In this document: piece by piece, positions 42,305 through 50,548 of the stretch
Layout: each line of letters starts with the position of its first letter
How positions within the stretch are numbered: the stretch's first letter is position 1
DNA from: Bacteroidota bacterium
GTDB taxonomy: Bacteria > Bacteroidota > Bacteroidia > Chitinophagales > Chitinophagaceae
Assembly: GCA_023423405.1 (NCBI GenBank)
Contig: JAFAFR010000008.1
Coordinates: 401,799 to 465,798 of the forward strand
Length of the DNA stretch: 64,000 bases
Direction: 5' to 3'
Program-made: the position numbers and the translations under genes
Notes under the pieces: generated by a model
The model's database searches: none
What the model was told of the DNA's origin: nothing
The model's input: only the letters and a program-made list of their open reading frames with translations

Positions 42305-44206
42305 ATGATTCACTTTGATTTACCGAAGGAGAAGTCATCCATCATTAAGGTGATTGGAGTAGGAGGTGGTGGCAGCAACGCCGTGAACCACATGTTCAGT
42401 CAAAGTATTGAAGGGGTGAATTTCATCATTTGCAATACAGATGCTCAGGCCATAGCGCTCAGCAAAGTTCCGAACAAGATCCAGTTGGGGCCGCACCTCA
42501 CGCAGGGACTCGGAGCCGGCGCCAATCCTGAGATCGGCAAGCAGGCCACCGAAGAAAGTCTCGAAGAGATCAAGCGCATCCTGGAAGTAAATACCAAGAT
42601 GGCCTTCATCACAGCGGGCATGGGTGGCGGAACCGGCACCGGTGGGGCGCCCATCATTTCCAAGATCTGTAAAGACCTGGGCATCCTCACCGTAGGCATT
42701 GTGACCACGCCCTTCTCTTACGAAGGACGAAAGCGCCAGATCCAGTCCGAAGAAGGGATCCAGCGCCTGAAGGAAAACGTGGACACCCTGCTGGTGATCA
42801 GCAACGACAAGCTGCGCCACCAGTACGGCAACCTGAAAATGAAAGAAGCTTTCGCCAAGGCCGACAACGTGCTGGCCACCGCTGCAAAATGTATCACCGA
42901 TGTGATCAGCAGCACGGGCCAGATCAACGTTGACTTTGCCGATGTATGCACGGTGATGCGCAACGGCGGCGTGGCCATTCTCGGCAATGCGGCTGCAGCC
43001 GGCGAAAACCGCGCCCAGCTTGCCATTGAAGAGGCGCTGAACTCACCGCTGCTGAACGACAACGATATCCGTGGCGCCCGCTGGATCCTCATCAACATCA
43101 ACTCTTCCGAAGGCCAGCACGAATTCACCATGGACGAAGTGGACATCATCCAGAGCTACCTGCTGAGCCATGCAGGAGTGGATACCGATGTGATATTGGG
43201 TATGGGTTACGATAATACTTTGGAAGACCGGATCGGCATTACGCTGATCGCTACCGGTTTTGAATACCGCGATCCTTTTACCAAAAAAGAGCAGAAGCAA
43301 CCAGAGCCGAAGAAGGAAGAAAAGATTGTGATGACGCTGGGCATGAAAAACGAAGAAGCAAAGATCTACGACCAGCCGGTGCTGCCCTTTGCAGTGGAGA
43401 AGCAGGAACAGCCCGCGCCCGTTGCGCATACCAGCGAGTCCGCGGTTGCGGAGCCGGCTCTGATGGTGGTGGCGCCCGAGCCCGTTCATGAAATGCCTGA
43501 ATCGCTGCAGCCGGTATTGAAAGAGGTGGAAACGCCGGCAGCCAGTCCGCGTATTGTTTTCTTTTCGGAAGAATACGATCGTAAAACTACTGTTGAAAAC
43601 TTACCATCTGCTTCCAGCGCAGGAACAGTAGATTCGTCGGGTCGTTCCATCGTACCCCCTGAAGAAAAGATTGTATTTCCAATTGGAGAAAATAATTCTC
43701 CGGTGTCTGCAGCATCCGGGGGATACTTGGCCAAGCCTTCCAATATTTATGCAGAACCGGCTGAGAAGCCGATACCACCTGTGAGTGAACCCATCCAGGA
43801 ACCGTTGCCGGCAATGCCACAGAAAGCGGAAGACACCGCGTTCGATATGCAACTGGTGATTAAGGATGAAACTCCCGCGGCGGATATGCCAGGGGCACCA
43901 TCAAACCCACCGATTTTTCATACTCCAGTTGAGGAGCCGGCGCTGCCGGACGAAGCGGAGGAACAAAAAAGGAAGGCTGCTGAGAGAATACAGAAACTTC
44001 GAAATCTGTCGTTCAACATCAATGCTGCAGACCCGAACAATGAGTTTGACACTGTGCCGGCCTATATCCGCCGCAACCTTGAACTCTACAACACGGTTTC
44101 ACCTGCTGAGAATTTCTACAGCAACTATACGGTGAAAACCGATGAGCAGAACAATACCCAGATCAGTACGATCAACAGTTTCCTTGACGGGCGCAAACCC
44201 GACTAG
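42305..44206 (+). CDS. ftsZ: cell division GTPase FtsZ with a long linker and extended C-terminus
   Basis: FtsZ polymerises into the division ring. The GTPase core (about residues 10-320) has VIGVGGGGSNAVNHM, the tubulin signature GMGGGTGTGGAP and NVDFADVCTVMRNGG. A linker of about 250 acidic and Pro-rich residues follows. The conserved C-terminal peptide that binds FtsA, DTVPAYIRR, lies at about 582-590, not at the end; 43 further residues end with INSFLDGRKPD. Total length is 633 residues against about 380 in E. coli. A terminator follows the gene. Confidence 0.95.
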   Translation: MIHFDLPKEKSSIIKVIGVGGGGSNAVNHMFSQSIEGVNFIICNTDAQAIALSKVPNKIQLGPHLTQGLGAGANPEIGKQATEESLEEIKRILEVNTKMAFITAGMGGGTGTGGAPIISKICKDLGILTVGIVTTPFSYEGRKRQIQSEEGIQRLKENVDTLLVISNDKLRHQYGNLKMKEAFAKADNVLATAAKCITDVISSTGQINVDFADVCTVMRNGGVAILGNAAAAGENRAQLAIEEALNSPLLNDNDIRGARWILININSSEGQHEFTMDEVDIIQSYLLSHAGVDTDVILGMGYDNTLEDRIGITLIATGFEYRDPFTKKEQKQPEPKKEEKIVMTLGMKNEEAKIYDQPVLPFAVEKQEQPAPVAHTSESAVAEPALMVVAPEPVHEMPESLQPVLKEVETPAASPRIVFFSEEYDRKTTVENLPSASSAGTVDSSGRSIVPPEEKIVFPIGENNSPVSAASGGYLAKPSNIYAEPAEKPIPPVSEPIQEPLPAMPQKAEDTAFDMQLVIKDETPAADMPGAPSNPPIFHTPVEEPALPDEAEEQKRKAAERIQKLRNLSFNINAADPNNEFDTVPAYIRRNLELYNTVSPAENFYSNYTVKTDEQNNTQISTINSFLDGRKPD

Positions 44207-44270
44207 GAAACTATTGTCCAATTCTTTGAAAACGCGTTTGTTTTTAGTTGTTTATCCACTAAGGATAGTC

Positions 44271-44303
44271 GGCCCCATGCTTTTGCGAGGGGCCTTTCTT
44301 TTT
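44271..44303 (+). terminator. intrinsic terminator of the dcw cluster
   Basis: GGCCCC (44271-44276) pairs with GGGGCC (44289-44294) around a 12-base loop and is followed by TTTCTTTTT. It lies 65 bases after the ftsZ stop and 12 bases before the next gene, closing the division transcript. Confidence 0.85.
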
Positions 44304-44314
44304 AAACCATTGTT

Positions 44315-45238
44315 ATGGCCAGTATATTGATTTCCGGGGGTACCGGGCTGATCGGTTCGGCGCTCACCCGCTACCTGGTAGAGAAGGGGCACCAGGTGAT
44401 TGTACTCACCCGCAGGCGGCAGCCGCCGTCTTCGGCTGGGGCTGTCCGTTATGCACAATGGAACCCGGCGGAAAAGACCATCGAGGACTGGGCCATTGCC
44501 GAAGCCGATCACCTCATCCACCTGGCGGGTGCCAATGTAGGAGAGAAGCGTTGGACGTCGCGGCGCAAAAAAGAGATCCGCGACAGCCGCGTGCGTTCGG
44601 GCGAGTTGCTCTGCGAGGTAGTGGCGCGGATTCCCAACCGCATCCGGTCGGTGGTCAGCGCTTCGGCCATCGGCTGGTACGGCCCCGATGCAACCGTGCC
44701 GGCTGCCAACGCTTTCCTCGAAACGGACCCTGCCTTCGACGACTACCTGGGCGAAACCTGCCGCGCCTGGGAGGCCTCCCTGCTGCCGATGGAAGCGCTG
44801 GGCAAACGCCTGGTGGTATTGCGTACAGGCATTGTGCTGTCGGCGGAAGGCGGCGCCCTGGCTGAGTTCCGCAAACCCCTGCGCTTCGGACTGGCTACCA
44901 TCATGAGCAGCGGCCGGCAAATGGTATCCTGGATCCATATCAACGACCTGGTGCGGCTATACGATACCGTTGCATTCGATGAAAGCTATGCCGGCGTTTA
45001 CAATGCCGTGGCGCCGCACCCGGTGAGCAACAAGGAACTGGTGCTTACGCTTGCCCGCCGGCTCCGCGGCCGGGCTTTTATTCCGGTGCATGTGCCGGGT
45101 TTCGTGTTGAAAATAGTGCTGGGGGAGATGAGTATTGAGGTGTTGAAGAGTTGTACGGTGTCCAGCGCCAAACTTGGCCGCGCCGGCTTTCAGTTTGCTT
45201 ATCCGGAGATAGAGGCGGCGCTCAGGTCAATACAATGA
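44315..45238 (+). CDS. TIGR01777-type NAD(P)-binding epimerase (YfcH-like)
   Basis: The 307-residue protein is an atypical short-chain dehydrogenase/epimerase: the nucleotide loop ILISGGTGLIGSALTRYL at the N-terminus, HLAGANVGEKRW near residue 70 and SASAIGWYGP near 115 are hallmarks of the TIGR01777 group, together with the C-terminal DUF1731-like segment with RLRGRAFIPVHVPGFVLKI. The substrate is unknown. It begins just after the dcw terminator. Residues 67-128 are repeated in a broken copy 1.8 kb downstream. Confidence 0.92.
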   Translation: MASILISGGTGLIGSALTRYLVEKGHQVIVLTRRRQPPSSAGAVRYAQWNPAEKTIEDWAIAEADHLIHLAGANVGEKRWTSRRKKEIRDSRVRSGELLCEVVARIPNRIRSVVSASAIGWYGPDATVPAANAFLETDPAFDDYLGETCRAWEASLLPMEALGKRLVVLRTGIVLSAEGGALAEFRKPLRFGLATIMSSGRQMVSWIHINDLVRLYDTVAFDESYAGVYNAVAPHPVSNKELVLTLARRLRGRAFIPVHVPGFVLKIVLGEMSIEVLKSCTVSSAKLGRAGFQFAYPEIEAALRSIQ

Positions 45239-45393
45239 ACGATTGGCCACGGGTTTTTTTAAGCGCAATCCCAGTTGAAATATGCTTTGTCGAACCTTTT
45301 CTTTCAGGCGCATCCCGCCTTGGGTCGAGAGTTGCCCAAGAGGTTGCCGCTAACGTGCTCGGGTTTTGCATTCGTGTAATGTCAAATGCTGCC
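45239..45393. other. intergenic region before the AT-rich orphan gene
   Basis: These 155 bases separate the epimerase stop from the stop of the converging unknown gene. I see no gene and no clear terminator. Base composition changes here from the GC-richer epimerase to AT-rich sequence, so the left edge of a foreign segment may lie in it. Confidence 0.4.
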
Positions 45394-46041
45394 TTAGTCC
45401 AGTGTGAAAAGATTGTCTGTCTTGTAAAAGCCATCAAACAGAAGTTGATACAAACAAAACATTTCGTTATCGCTTTCTTCTTCGGTATAAGGATTGGCGC
45501 CTCTTACCTTATATGAGAATAGAGGTTTATGGCTAATCCGTTCATGAGTGGGAAACGCAAGGCTGACTTTTTCTTTCACATTGTTTATTAGGCCATCAAA
45601 ATATTTTTCCTCACCTGTTTTGCTGGAAAAAAGAATAGATGTTGAAGGTTTTGCTATTTGATTCGTATAACTGGCATACCTAAAAAAGTCTTCAATGAAG
45701 ATTGTGTAAAAATCACAGAGTAAAGAAATGTTCACAACCATAAACCGTTTGAAGTCGTAAGGTCCGTTTGACTCGGTTTCGAGTTCTATTTTCATTAAAT
45801 GGCAAGGAAACTGCAGGTAATTCATGTCTGTTACGGCAGTTCCGAACTTTGCCTTCAGGTTTTCGACAACGTTAACCCAAGGAGTTGCCCGATTATCCAT
45901 GATCGAATTTATTTTTTCCGTAAGAATTCGATTGTAGTTAGAATATCCTGGATACGCCATTTTCATCGTTGGAATACCTACGGGATAAAATTCGTGGATG
46001 ACCTTTAGTAGGGTGATGACTTTTTCTTTATCAGTTCGCAT
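45394..46041 (-). CDS. AT-rich orphan gene, unknown function
   Basis: The 215-residue product has no signal peptide and no membrane helix. It begins MRTDKEKVITLLKVIHEFYP and is rich in aromatic and charged residues (for example CDFYTIFIEDFFRYASYTN), which suggests a soluble helical protein. I recognise no family. Codon use and composition are visibly AT-richer than all neighbours, and the gene sits between an epimerase and a fragment of the same epimerase; together these suggest horizontal acquisition. A relation to defence or toxin genes is possible but has no direct support. Confidence 0.6.
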   Translation of the reverse strand: MRTDKEKVITLLKVIHEFYPVGIPTMKMAYPGYSNYNRILTEKINSIMDNRATPWVNVVENLKAKFGTAVTDMNYLQFPCHLMKIELETESNGPYDFKRFMVVNISLLCDFYTIFIEDFFRYASYTNQIAKPSTSILFSSKTGEEKYFDGLINNVKEKVSLAFPTHERISHKPLFSYKVRGANPYTEEESDNEMFCLYQLLFDGFYKTDNLFTLD

Positions 46042-46285
46042 AAATCTTATGGACAGTAGTTTGATTTCCTAATTGTATTGACCGGAATACTGCCTGCACA
46101 AGCGCCAATTGCAAACCATGTGGAACCGGGGATGAGGTTTACTCCGCCGTATATGGCCAAGCCGCCTGTTGTATGCCGTGTTCCCGATTTCACCGTTGGA
46201 TGCTTTTCTCAATATAAACAACTTTTGTTTCAAAATGCTGTCATGCCACCCGGTTTTACCTCCAGCCATACAAAAGGATTGCACT
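46042..46285. other. intergenic region between the orphan gene and the epimerase fragment
   Basis: These 244 bases hold no gene I can support. Open frames cross it only by chance and show no family features. It should contain the promoter of the orphan gene and the junction with the epimerase fragment. Confidence 0.4.
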
Positions 46286-46475
46286 TTCATCCACCTGGCG
46301 GGCGCCAACGTAGGAGAGAAGCGATGGACGCCCCGCCGCAAGAAAGAGATCCGCGACAGCCGTGTGTTGTCGGACGACTTGTTGTGCGAAACGGTGGCGC
46401 GGATTCCCAATTGCATCCAGTCGGTGGTCGGCGCTTTGGCCACCGGCTGGTATGGTCCCGGTGCAGCCGTATTCG
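46286..46475 (+). pseudogene. fragment of a second TIGR01777 epimerase
   Basis: These about 190 bases match bases 44513-44702 of the intact epimerase gene. They read in one open frame as IHLAGANVGEKRWTPRRKK and onward to GWYGPGAAV, corresponding to residues 67-128, with roughly three quarters identity by hand alignment. Both ends of the gene are missing: there is no nucleotide-binding loop and no C-terminal domain. The fragment abuts the 3' end of the HTCS gene. It is a decayed paralogue or the remnant of a recombination event, not a working gene. Confidence 0.8.
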
Positions 46476-46491
46476 CCCTGAAAGTTGGCAC

Positions 46492-49400
46492 TCACCTGTT
46501 CTCTTTTTCAAGCGAATTTACATACGCGGAAGGCGTGAGCCCGAACTGCTTATGGAAGTCGCGGGCGAAATTGGAAGGCAGCGTGTAACCCACCATGCTG
46601 CTCACTTCATTGATTTTGTATTGGCCATCGGCCAGGAGTTCGGCGGCACGTTTCAAACGGGTCAGGTTGATGAGTTCGTTGGGCGTCAGGTCGGAGATCG
46701 CGTTGATCTTCCGGTACAGGGTCGGGCGGCTGATGTTCATCATCTTCGACAGCTTGTCCACGTTGAGGTCCATATCGGTGATGTTATCATAGATCGCCTG
46801 GTTCAATTGCTCCAGGAAATCCTTGTCCGCTTTGGAACTGGCCATGCCGCGGATATGGGTAAGGGGAGAACGGGCGAAAAATTCCTTGATGATCTTCCTG
46901 TTGTTGATCAGGTTGCTGATCTGCGCCTGCAGATGTTCGAAGGCAAATGGCTTTTCCATATAAGCGTCCGCACCGGTTTCAAGACCTTCGATTTTCGATT
47001 GCGTGGTGTTCTTTGCTGTGAGGAGTATAATGGGAATATGGCTGTATCGCAAATCGGTCTTCAGCGTTTTACAGAATTCTATACCATCCATCACCGGCAT
47101 CATGATGTCGCTGATGATTAACTGGTAGTTTTCTTTTTCGATTACGTCCAGTGCTTCCTGGCCGTTGCCTGCCCTTGTGATGTTATACTGTGCCTGCAAT
47201 TCATTCCGCAGGAAAGTGGCGATCTCCTTATTGTCTTCCACGATCAGCAGGTGCGGCTTTTCGCTGTCGTGCACCGGTTCCTCCGTTGCCACTTCCCTGT
47301 TGTCGCCGGTTTCAAAGGTCTCGTATTCGTACAGGTCGATCTCTTTGTCCTGGTGGATCGGGAGCGACAACTGAAACACATTCATATTCCCTTCCGGCTG
47401 CTTCAGGTCCAGTACCCCCTTATGCAGTTCTGCAAGAGAACGGGAGAGGGGCAGCCCGATGCCGGTGCCGGTTTGTTTGGAAGTTTCGCCGATGCGGTAA
47501 AAGGGTTCGAAGATCTTTTCCTTCAGTTCATAAGGGATCAGGTAACCGTCGTTCCTGATCTCGATCGTGAAGAAGCTGTCGTTGCTGGAAAAAGGCAGCA
47601 GGCGGATGACGATGCTCTTTTCTGCATACTTAATAGCATTGTTGAACAGGTTGCTGAGGACTTTGCGGAATGCCTCCGGATCCACATAAGCCTGCAGGTA
47701 AAAACGCGGCAATTCCAGTTTCATGGAGATGCCCTTCTGTTCCGCGACCGGCTTGAAACTGATGAAAAAATCTTTCAGGATATCATTGATATCGGTACGG
47801 ATAAAGGTCAGGCTGAATTTATTCGCTTCTGCCTTCCGGAAATCCAGCAACTGGTCGGTGAGGTCGATCAGGCGGTTTGTATTCTTTTTCATCATATTCA
47901 GATTTGCAATGTCTTCAGAAGGGTGATTGGCTTTGCCGATCAGTTTATCAAGGGGTAGCTTGATCAGGGTCAGGGGCGTCCGGATCTCGTGCGCGATATT
48001 GGTGAAGAATTCTATTTTGGCGTTATAGATCTCGCGCTCTTTTTCGATTTCCAGCGTTTCGATCTTTCGTTTATTCTGCTCATTCACCGCCAGCAGGTAA
48101 TATTTCACGATCGTGAAAATAATGGCCAGCCCGATCAGGGTATAAGCAATATAAGCCCAGGTATTTGCCCACCAGGGATGCAGGATCCTAATGTCGATGA
48201 CGGTTTCTTCGGGATTCCACACTTCACCGCCTGCTGCGCCTTTCAGCCGCAACACATAACTGCCCGGCGGCAGCTTGTTGAAATAGAGGGTGTGATTGTT
48301 CCTGATATTCACCCAGTCCTTATCCAGGCCATCCATCTTATACGAAAATTCGTTCATTTCAGGTGTCACATAACTTAGGGCAGCCACGTCCAGGTTAATA
48401 GACGACTGCTCATAGGGCAATGAAAGCTGGCGCGTAAACGAAATGGATTGCTTCAGCGGCGATGATTTATCGCCGATCGGAACGGTTTTGTTGTTCACAT
48501 GCAGGGCAGTGATGTACACCGGCGGCACAAAGGTGCTTTTGGTGAATTCACCGGGATTGAAACTGATCATCCCTTTGGCGGTTCCGAAAAACAGGTTGCC
48601 TTTGGCATCAGCGAATGCAGAATTGTAATTGAACTGATCCGTCGGGAGGCCATTCGCCGTGGTAAAGGTTTTGGCATATTGTTCCTGTTCGTTGAAGAGA
48701 ACAAGGCCTTTTGCGGTCGAGATCCACAGGTTGCCATGTTTGTCTTCCAGCACGCGGAATACCTGGTTATCGGGCAGGCCATCTTCGATACCATAGCGGG
48801 TAAATTTGCCGGTAGCCGGCACATATTTGCAAAGGCCGCTTTCGGTACAGAACCAGATATTCTTCCGGCTGTCTTCAAACAGGTTGTTTACATAATTATT
48901 GGAAAGGCTGTTGCTGTTGGCGGCATCAAATTGTAATCTTCCTGAATCGCGTTTCGCTGCATTGTAATAATACACGCCCTTTCCGTAACTGCAAACCCAT
49001 AATGTACCGTCATTGCTTTCGTGCATGGCCTGGATCTGTGTATTGAAAAAGGAATGCGGGATGAAATTATTGGCAGCACGGTTATATTGAAACAGGCCAT
49101 ACCAGGTGCCGACGAGGATGTCATTGCTCCTCGTTTTATACATGCTTACAATAAAATTGCTCTTGAGCTCATCTGGCCCGGTGCCCGAACTGTAGTGGCG
49201 GATGACTTTTCCCGAAGGGATATCCATTACATCCAGTCCGTGTTCGTAAGTGCCAATCCACAATTCGTTCCGGTCAGCGATCAGTCCGTGGATATTGGTA
49301 TAGGAAATACTGCCCGGACCTTTCGGCAGGTACCAGGTCGCCTGTCCCGTTACGCGGTTGATCTTATTAAGACCGGCATCTTCTGTGCCCACCCAGAGAT

Positions 49401-50472
49401 GGTTGTAATCATCTTCACAGATCTCGTGTACGAGATTGCCGCTGATCCTGTTCTGGCTGGACTGCTGGAAGTATTTTTTGAACCGGTTGTTTTGCTGTGA
49501 ATAATAATTGATGCCTCCGAAAAAAGTGCCAATCCATACGCTCCCTTCGGAATCGCGGCAGAAAGAGTAGACCACATTGTCCGTAATGGCGTAGGGATCG
49601 TTGGCCTCTTTCTGCATATGATACAGGCTACGATTGTTAAGATCGAGAATATACAATCCCGTTTCTGCCCCGATCCAGTATACATTTTCACCATGCTGTA
49701 TAATGGAATGTGTTTGTATCGGCAGGCCGTTGTTGTATGCTTTTACCAGGTCAGTGAGTGTGTTGGTCTCTATATTAAACAGGAACAACTGGTTGATGGT
49801 GCCGATCAGCATCGTGGAGTCTGTGGCCGTATAGATCTCCTGGATGCGCGTTACCGGCCCCGATTTATACAGGGAAGAAAGGTTGAAGGAGGTGAATCCT
49901 TTTGTAACGGGATTGTATTTTTTGATGATGCCTTCACCGGTGGCGCTCCACATGGAGCCGTCGGGAGCGATGGACAATGCCACCGTTTCGGTATTGCCTG
50001 GTTCGAGCGCCCTGGTGGTCTGGTCTTTCTTGTTGTATTCGAACAGATGATAATCTGAAATGATCCACACATGATCCTTGTCGCCTTTGATGGCACGCAC
50101 TTCTCCCACCGGCAAATGCTGAATGGTACTGAAAGTCTCGGTGTGCGGCTCATATACATAAATACCTTTATAGGTCCCTACCCATAGGGTTCTGTCCTCA
50201 TTGGCATACAGGCTCAGGATGGAATTGCTACCGATGCTTTTATTGTCTTTGTCGTTGTAGCGGAATACTCTGAAAGTGCTGCCATCAAAGCGGTTCAGGC
50301 CGTTGCGCGTACCGAACCACATGAACCCGTTTTTGTCCTGCGTGATGCTGGTTACCGTATTGCTCGACAAACCCTGGTTGACCTGGTAGTTTTTGAAATA
50401 GTAGGGCTGTGCCTGCAGGAACTGCAGACAGAGAAAGAAGTTGATACAGTATGAAAACAATTTGACACGCAC
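46492..50472 (-). CDS. hybrid two-component system regulator (HTCS) of the polysaccharide locus
   Basis: This 1326-residue one-protein signalling system has, in order: a signal peptide (to about AQ-P), some 14 beta-propeller repeats of the Reg_prop type (for example SITQDKNGFMWFGTRNGLN), a Y_Y_Y domain, one membrane helix (WAYIAYTLIGLAIIFTIVKYY), a HisKA domain with FFTNIAHEIRTPLTLIK, a HATPase with GTGIGLPLSRSLAELH, a receiver domain with phospho-Asp in IISDIMMPVMDG, and an AraC-type HTH at the C-terminus (MNISRPTLYRKINAISDLTPNE). It senses a glycan in the periplasm and activates the divergent sus genes. The start is GTG 50472, with AGGAG 8-12 bases upstream. Confidence 0.95.
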   Translation of the reverse strand: MRVKLFSYCINFFLCLQFLQAQPYYFKNYQVNQGLSSNTVTSITQDKNGFMWFGTRNGLNRFDGSTFRVFRYNDKDNKSIGSNSILSLYANEDRTLWVGTYKGIYVYEPHTETFSTIQHLPVGEVRAIKGDKDHVWIISDYHLFEYNKKDQTTRALEPGNTETVALSIAPDGSMWSATGEGIIKKYNPVTKGFTSFNLSSLYKSGPVTRIQEIYTATDSTMLIGTINQLFLFNIETNTLTDLVKAYNNGLPIQTHSIIQHGENVYWIGAETGLYILDLNNRSLYHMQKEANDPYAITDNVVYSFCRDSEGSVWIGTFFGGINYYSQQNNRFKKYFQQSSQNRISGNLVHEICEDDYNHLWVGTEDAGLNKINRVTGQATWYLPKGPGSISYTNIHGLIADRNELWIGTYEHGLDVMDIPSGKVIRHYSSGTGPDELKSNFIVSMYKTRSNDILVGTWYGLFQYNRAANNFIPHSFFNTQIQAMHESNDGTLWVCSYGKGVYYYNAAKRDSGRLQFDAANSNSLSNNYVNNLFEDSRKNIWFCTESGLCKYVPATGKFTRYGIEDGLPDNQVFRVLEDKHGNLWISTAKGLVLFNEQEQYAKTFTTANGLPTDQFNYNSAFADAKGNLFFGTAKGMISFNPGEFTKSTFVPPVYITALHVNNKTVPIGDKSSPLKQSISFTRQLSLPYEQSSINLDVAALSYVTPEMNEFSYKMDGLDKDWVNIRNNHTLYFNKLPPGSYVLRLKGAAGGEVWNPEETVIDIRILHPWWANTWAYIAYTLIGLAIIFTIVKYYLLAVNEQNKRKIETLEIEKEREIYNAKIEFFTNIAHEIRTPLTLIKLPLDKLIGKANHPSEDIANLNMMKKNTNRLIDLTDQLLDFRKAEANKFSLTFIRTDINDILKDFFISFKPVAEQKGISMKLELPRFYLQAYVDPEAFRKVLSNLFNNAIKYAEKSIVIRLLPFSSNDSFFTIEIRNDGYLIPYELKEKIFEPFYRIGETSKQTGTGIGLPLSRSLAELHKGVLDLKQPEGNMNVFQLSLPIHQDKEIDLYEYETFETGDNREVATEEPVHDSEKPHLLIVEDNKEIATFLRNELQAQYNITRAGNGQEALDVIEKENYQLIISDIMMPVMDGIEFCKTLKTDLRYSHIPIILLTAKNTTQSKIEGLETGADAYMEKPFAFEHLQAQISNLINNRKIIKEFFARSPLTHIRGMASSKADKDFLEQLNQAIYDNITDMDLNVDKLSKMMNISRPTLYRKINAISDLTPNELINLTRLKRAAELLADGQYKINEVSSMVGYTLPSNFARDFHKQFGLTPSAYVNSLEKENR

Positions 50473-50489
50473 AGATACTGACTCCTGAA

Positions 50490-50497
50490 CAAATCTA
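50490..50497 (-). promoter_or_regulatory. -7 promoter box of the HTCS gene
   Basis: The minus strand reads TAGATTTG, a perfect TAnnTTTG, about 17 bases before the GTG start. A TTTA 20 bases upstream is a weak -33 element. The box overlaps a CTAAG-TTT-CTTAG dyad. Confidence 0.5.
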
Positions 50498-50515
50498 AGT
50501 TTCTTAGCCCAAGAA
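50495..50515. promoter_or_regulatory. overlapping dyads in the 76-base HTCS/susC divergent region
   Basis: CTAAG-TTT-CTTAG (50495-50507) and TTCTT-AGCCC-AAGAA (50501-50515) are both perfect short palindromes and overlap each other. They lie centrally between the two divergent start codons and are the best candidates for an AraC-domain binding site of the HTCS. No TAnnTTTG box for susC was found, which fits an activator-dependent promoter. Confidence 0.35.
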
Positions 50516-50548
50516 TGTAAACCCTTTTATTAAGCCAAACGATTGCTT

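Noticed and set aside
45300..46280. Integron-like attC sites around the AT-rich orphan gene
   Set aside because: A GTTAGCGG-like motif is present downstream of the gene, but the paired core sites needed for an attC hairpin do not match, and no integrase or further cassettes are seen.
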